Assembly: GCA_964437365.1 (NCBI GenBank) | Contig: CAYTGM010000013.1 | Location: forward strand, 62,001-126,000 | Source: CAYTGM01 sp964437365 | GTDB lineage: Bacteria; Sumerlaeota; Sumerlaeia; SLMS01 | Direction of reading: 5' to 3' | DNA length: 64,000 bases | Shown: one piece after another, positions 61,697 through 64,000 of the stretch | How the letters are laid out: each line of letters opens with the position of its first letter | How positions within the stretch are numbered: the first letter of the stretch is position 1 | Notes under the pieces: generated by a model | Told to the model about the DNA's origin: nothing | Databases searched by the model: none | The model's input: the letters and a program-made list of their open reading frames with translations, nothing else | Made by a program: the position numbers and the translations under genes

Positions 61697-62315
61697 GAAA
61701 CCCCTTTTGCGACATCACAATATCCCCGTCGCTGACTGTACCGTTGGTTGGATCATAATAGGTCGTCGTCGTATATAAACCTGAAAAAAACTTAGTCAAT
61801 CCTGCTGGAGTTATCGTGTAGTTTGCCGTTGGGTCCTGAACTTCAGTATCTCCATCAGGCCCATTGCTCAGGGTCAGCCACTTCAGATCGATCGTCCGGT
61901 TAACCTTATCCTGGTCCGTATAAATTGCTCCTAAAGTTGGGGGCCAGTTGTCTTCAGACATGTTCGCGTACGCATAGATATCTGCGGGATAAGGTGGAGA
62001 TGCCCGGTTTCTTCCAAAAGGATCCGTGAATACCGATGACGTTAAATAGGCAATCGGAGTTGTCAGCCCCTCAACGGCTCCGTTGGAAGGAGGATAACGT
62101 GCATTGTCTATGGCATAGGACTCCAAAGCTGTAGCGATGGTTCTTAAATCGCTCTTGGCTCTCGAAACCTTTGCTCTGACCTGGGCTTCCAGAAAATTGG
62201 GAACAGCTATAGCCGCAAGGATCGCGATGATTGCCACAACGATAAGCAGCTCTATCAGGGTAAAGCCCGGTCTATTAACATGTCTTGAAGATAAATTGAA
62301 CATGAGGCGAAACAT
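61677..62315 (-). CDS. Type IV pilin / pseudopilin-like protein, second copy
   Basis: 212 residues with the class III signal 'RPGFTLIELLIVVAIIAIL' (cleavage before Phe, Glu at +5), followed by 'AIAVPNFLEAQVRAKVSR'. Stalk and first helix are almost the same as in the protein at 5986-6648; the globular domains differ, but both end in YDPTNGT...GDI. The first ATG (62315) and a second four codons later are both possible; neither has a strong Shine-Dalgarno. The 3' end overlaps the DksA-like gene. Confidence 0.9.
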   Translation of the reverse strand: MFRLMFNLSSRHVNRPGFTLIELLIVVAIIAILAAIAVPNFLEAQVRAKVSRAKSDLRTIATALESYAIDNARYPPSNGAVEGLTTPIAYLTSSVFTDPFGRNRASPPYPADIYAYANMSEDNWPPTLGAIYTDQDKVNRTIDLKWLTLSNGPDGDTEVQDPTANYTITPAGLTKFFSGLYTTTTYYDPTNGTVSDGDIVMSQKGFLTYPVP

Positions 62316-62585
62316 ACTTGGAGCGTTATTTTAATTTGTCTAATTAATCCAAGCAATGAGTGCATTCTGTAGGTTAGTCGTGGTCAATACAAGAAGCATA
62401 CTAATTTTGCCTGAGCTCGAAATATATTTTGGTTTGCATGAGTCTCACATAATATTTCTGTCTGAAAACAGTTCACGACAAATCAAAATCTGTTTCGAAA
62501 ATCGAAGAGATGAGCGGCTCTTAGCCGGACTGTAATAACAACAAACACTTACTGCACGTTGTGCCATCATCAACAATCAGGTGCA

Positions 62586-62747
62586 GGAGTGACCTTCAGA
62601 AGTCCTGCTCATTATGTGCTGGCTGCGAGCAGTAGCTCTGAGCGCCTGAAAGCCTGGAAATAGCGCCACTATCTCTGCATTTCCAAGCACACAGATCCAC
62701 CCCTCTCGCTCACCATCTTTCTAACCACTACTTCTGAAGGTCACTCC
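62586..62747 (+). repeat. 162-bp dispersed element, copy 3, with perfect 18-bp terminal inverted repeats
   Basis: The ends are ggagtgaccttcagaagt and its exact reverse complement acttctgaaggtcactcc. The interior aligns without gaps to copies at 33041-33202 and 44485-44646 (inverted). An internal hairpin ggaaat/atttcc surrounds 'agcgccact'. It lies in the 549-base gap 62316-62864 between the divergent pilin and peptidase genes; the rest of the gap is AT-rich with no other recognisable feature. Confidence 0.85.
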
Positions 62748-62864
62748 AAGATGGCTTACATTTCTCCAAACTCCTTGCATCATAAGCGAGTATCATCAAA
62801 CCTTCTGCGCTGAAACAATAGTCGAATTTGTGAATCAAGCCACTCATTCAGGACATCTTTTATT

Positions 62865-64000
62865 ATGCCTAAATTTCTAGCGATACTACTCATCTTGTTT
62901 GCGACAGGATGCGCACATCTTTCGGAGAAAGGTTCCTCTTCTCAAATGTCTGAATTACCACTTATTCCTCGAAAAGTCTTTTTCGGCAATCCAGATCGCG
63001 CCGCCGTTCGGCTAAGCAATGATGGAAAATATCTCAGCTTCCTCGCTCCTCATGAAGGGGTGATGAATATCTGGCTCACCACGAAAGAAGCGCCTCAAGA
63101 CGCCAAGCCAATCACATTTGATAAAGGCCGCGGCATTCGTTCGTATTTCTGGGCCTATAATCACACACACATCGTTTATATTCAGGATAAAGACGGAGAC
63201 GAGAACTGGCGCGTCTATTCACTGAAAGTGGATGACATGACGATTGAAGACCTCACGCCACTCGAAGGTGTCAAAGCAACCATCGCCGAAGTCAGCCCTG
63301 ACTATCCTGATCACATTCTTGTCGGGTTGAATGACAGAAACCCGAAGTTTCATGATATCTGGAAAGTCAACCTGCTGAGCGGTGACAAAGAACTCGTCTT
63401 TGAGAACAATGAATACGCCAGCATTATTACTGATGATTCCTTTTCGATACGGTTTGGCAGTCTCTACAACCCTGATGGATCGGTCAGCTACAAGGAATAC
63501 AACGAAAACGGAAAGTTCGAAGACTTCCTTGTGGTGCCTGAGGAAGATACCATGAACACCTTCATCGGAGGATTCGATAAGTCTCTAGAGAATCTCTATC
63601 TTTTCGATAGCCGCGGACGTAATACGACAGCTCTCACAAAGTACGATTTATCTACAGGCGAACAGGAACTGATTGCTCAAGATGATCGTGCAGACGTCAG
63701 TGGCCTCCTCGCGCATCCGACAGAAAAGACCATCGAAGCTGTCTACTTCACCTATGATCGCCGTCGCTTTATTACACTGGACGATTCGATGAGAAATCAT
63801 ATCGATTACCTCCAGCGGCTTGAAGATGGGGAATTGCAAATCGTTGACAGGACTCTCGCTGATGACTGGTGGATCGTTGCCTATACACGCGATAATGCAC
63901 CGCTCGAGTATTACCTTTATAATGCTGAAGGGAAAAGCGCTGACTTCCTCTTCACTAACAGAGAGGAACTCGAAGGTCTTCCTCTCGCTGAAATGAAATC
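62865..64000 (+). CDS. S9-family (prolyl oligopeptidase-like) peptidase lipoprotein, N-terminal part
   Basis: The frame opens with ATG at 62865 and runs off the window end; 378 residues are visible. It begins with a lipoprotein signal (MPKFLAILLILFATGCAH, cysteine 16). It continues with the beta-propeller entry typical of S9 dipeptidyl/acyl-aminoacyl peptidases: 'RKVFFGNPDRAAVRLSNDGK' then 'IWLTTKE', with propeller repeats such as 'SYFWAYNHTHIVYIQDKDGD' and 'DIWKVNLLSGDKELVF'. The alpha/beta-hydrolase domain with Ser-Asp-His would lie beyond the window, so activity cannot be checked. Confidence 0.85.
   Translation, partial: MPKFLAILLILFATGCAHLSEKGSSSQMSELPLIPRKVFFGNPDRAAVRLSNDGKYLSFLAPHEGVMNIWLTTKEAPQDAKPITFDKGRGIRSYFWAYNHTHIVYIQDKDGDENWRVYSLKVDDMTIEDLTPLEGVKATIAEVSPDYPDHILVGLNDRNPKFHDIWKVNLLSGDKELVFENNEYASIITDDSFSIRFGSLYNPDGSVSYKEYNENGKFEDFLVVPEEDTMNTFIGGFDKSLENLYLFDSRGRNTTALTKYDLSTGEQELIAQDDRADVSGLLAHPTEKTIEAVYFTYDRRRFITLDDSMRNHIDYLQRLEDGELQIVDRTLADDWWIVAYTRDNAPLEYYLYNAEGKSADFLFTNREELEGLPLAEMK

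Overview
The window looks like chromosomal DNA of a free-living, probably aquatic, Gram-negative bacterium. Evidence is several lipoprotein signal peptides, a Tat signal, a membrane-bound multiheme cytochrome, type IV pilus parts and an MglA-type GTPase. The two pilin-like proteins have an N-terminus and a C-terminal DPTNGT signature that I associate with under-studied candidate phyla such as Sumerlaeota or Hydrogenedentota, and with PVC-type genomes. This placement is an inference from protein style; there is no rRNA here. Base composition is moderate, genes are tightly packed, and many operons are coupled by ATGA or GTGA overlaps.

Layout. 1-2342: a BtuF/FhuD-type importer (binding protein cut by the window edge, ATPase, permease). 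2344-5628: a lipoprotein, then an IS200-like REP-associated transposase set among palindromic REPIN-like repeats, then an unknown protein. 5986-6648: a pilin-like protein. 7181-10602: a sugar-oxidation operon (TIM-barrel isomerase/epimerase, aldo/keto reductase, Tat-exported Gfo/Idh/MocA oxidoreductase). It runs into 10630-16401, a tightly coupled cassette of a seven-heme cytochrome, a small membrane protein, a discoidin-like protein, an Agl23-type glycosyltransferase and ApbE. 16612-18799: galT-galK. 18796-23970: three unknown membrane proteins and an aminotransferase. 24354-33042: a DUF3332 lipoprotein and a near-complete assimilatory sulfate reduction and siroheme set (cysH, cbiX, cobA-hemD fusion, sat-cysC fusion, cysI) with a cysteine-free Rrf2 regulator. 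33227-37087: MglA and roadblock proteins, tRNA-Gln and a transmembrane Ser/Thr kinase. 37105-42906: a sugar-type binding protein, an AEC transporter, a DegT-family protein lacking the usual catalytic lysine, and an NtrC-type regulator. 42997-45995: two tandem pilC genes. 46206-53004: a GroES-like protein, a thioredoxin-like protein, an AlkD-like protein and a giant RTX-type secreted protein. 53039-53244: two Met tRNAs. 53494-64000: secreted proteins, rhaM, an MFS transporter, a GNAT enzyme, a Nudix hydrolase, dnaN, a hexapeptide acetyltransferase, a DksA-like protein, a second pilin-like protein and the start of an S9 peptidase.

The most unexpected signal is a 162-bp intergenic element present three times (33041-33202, 44485-44646 inverted, 62586-62747). 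The copies are strongly diverged yet align end to end without a single gap, and one carries perfect 18-bp terminal inverted repeats. The REPIN cluster at 3510-4915, which contains a compensatory base-pair change, and the cytochrome/glycosyltransferase/ApbE cassette are the next best candidates for undescribed systems. All calls come from reading the sequence; no database search was run.
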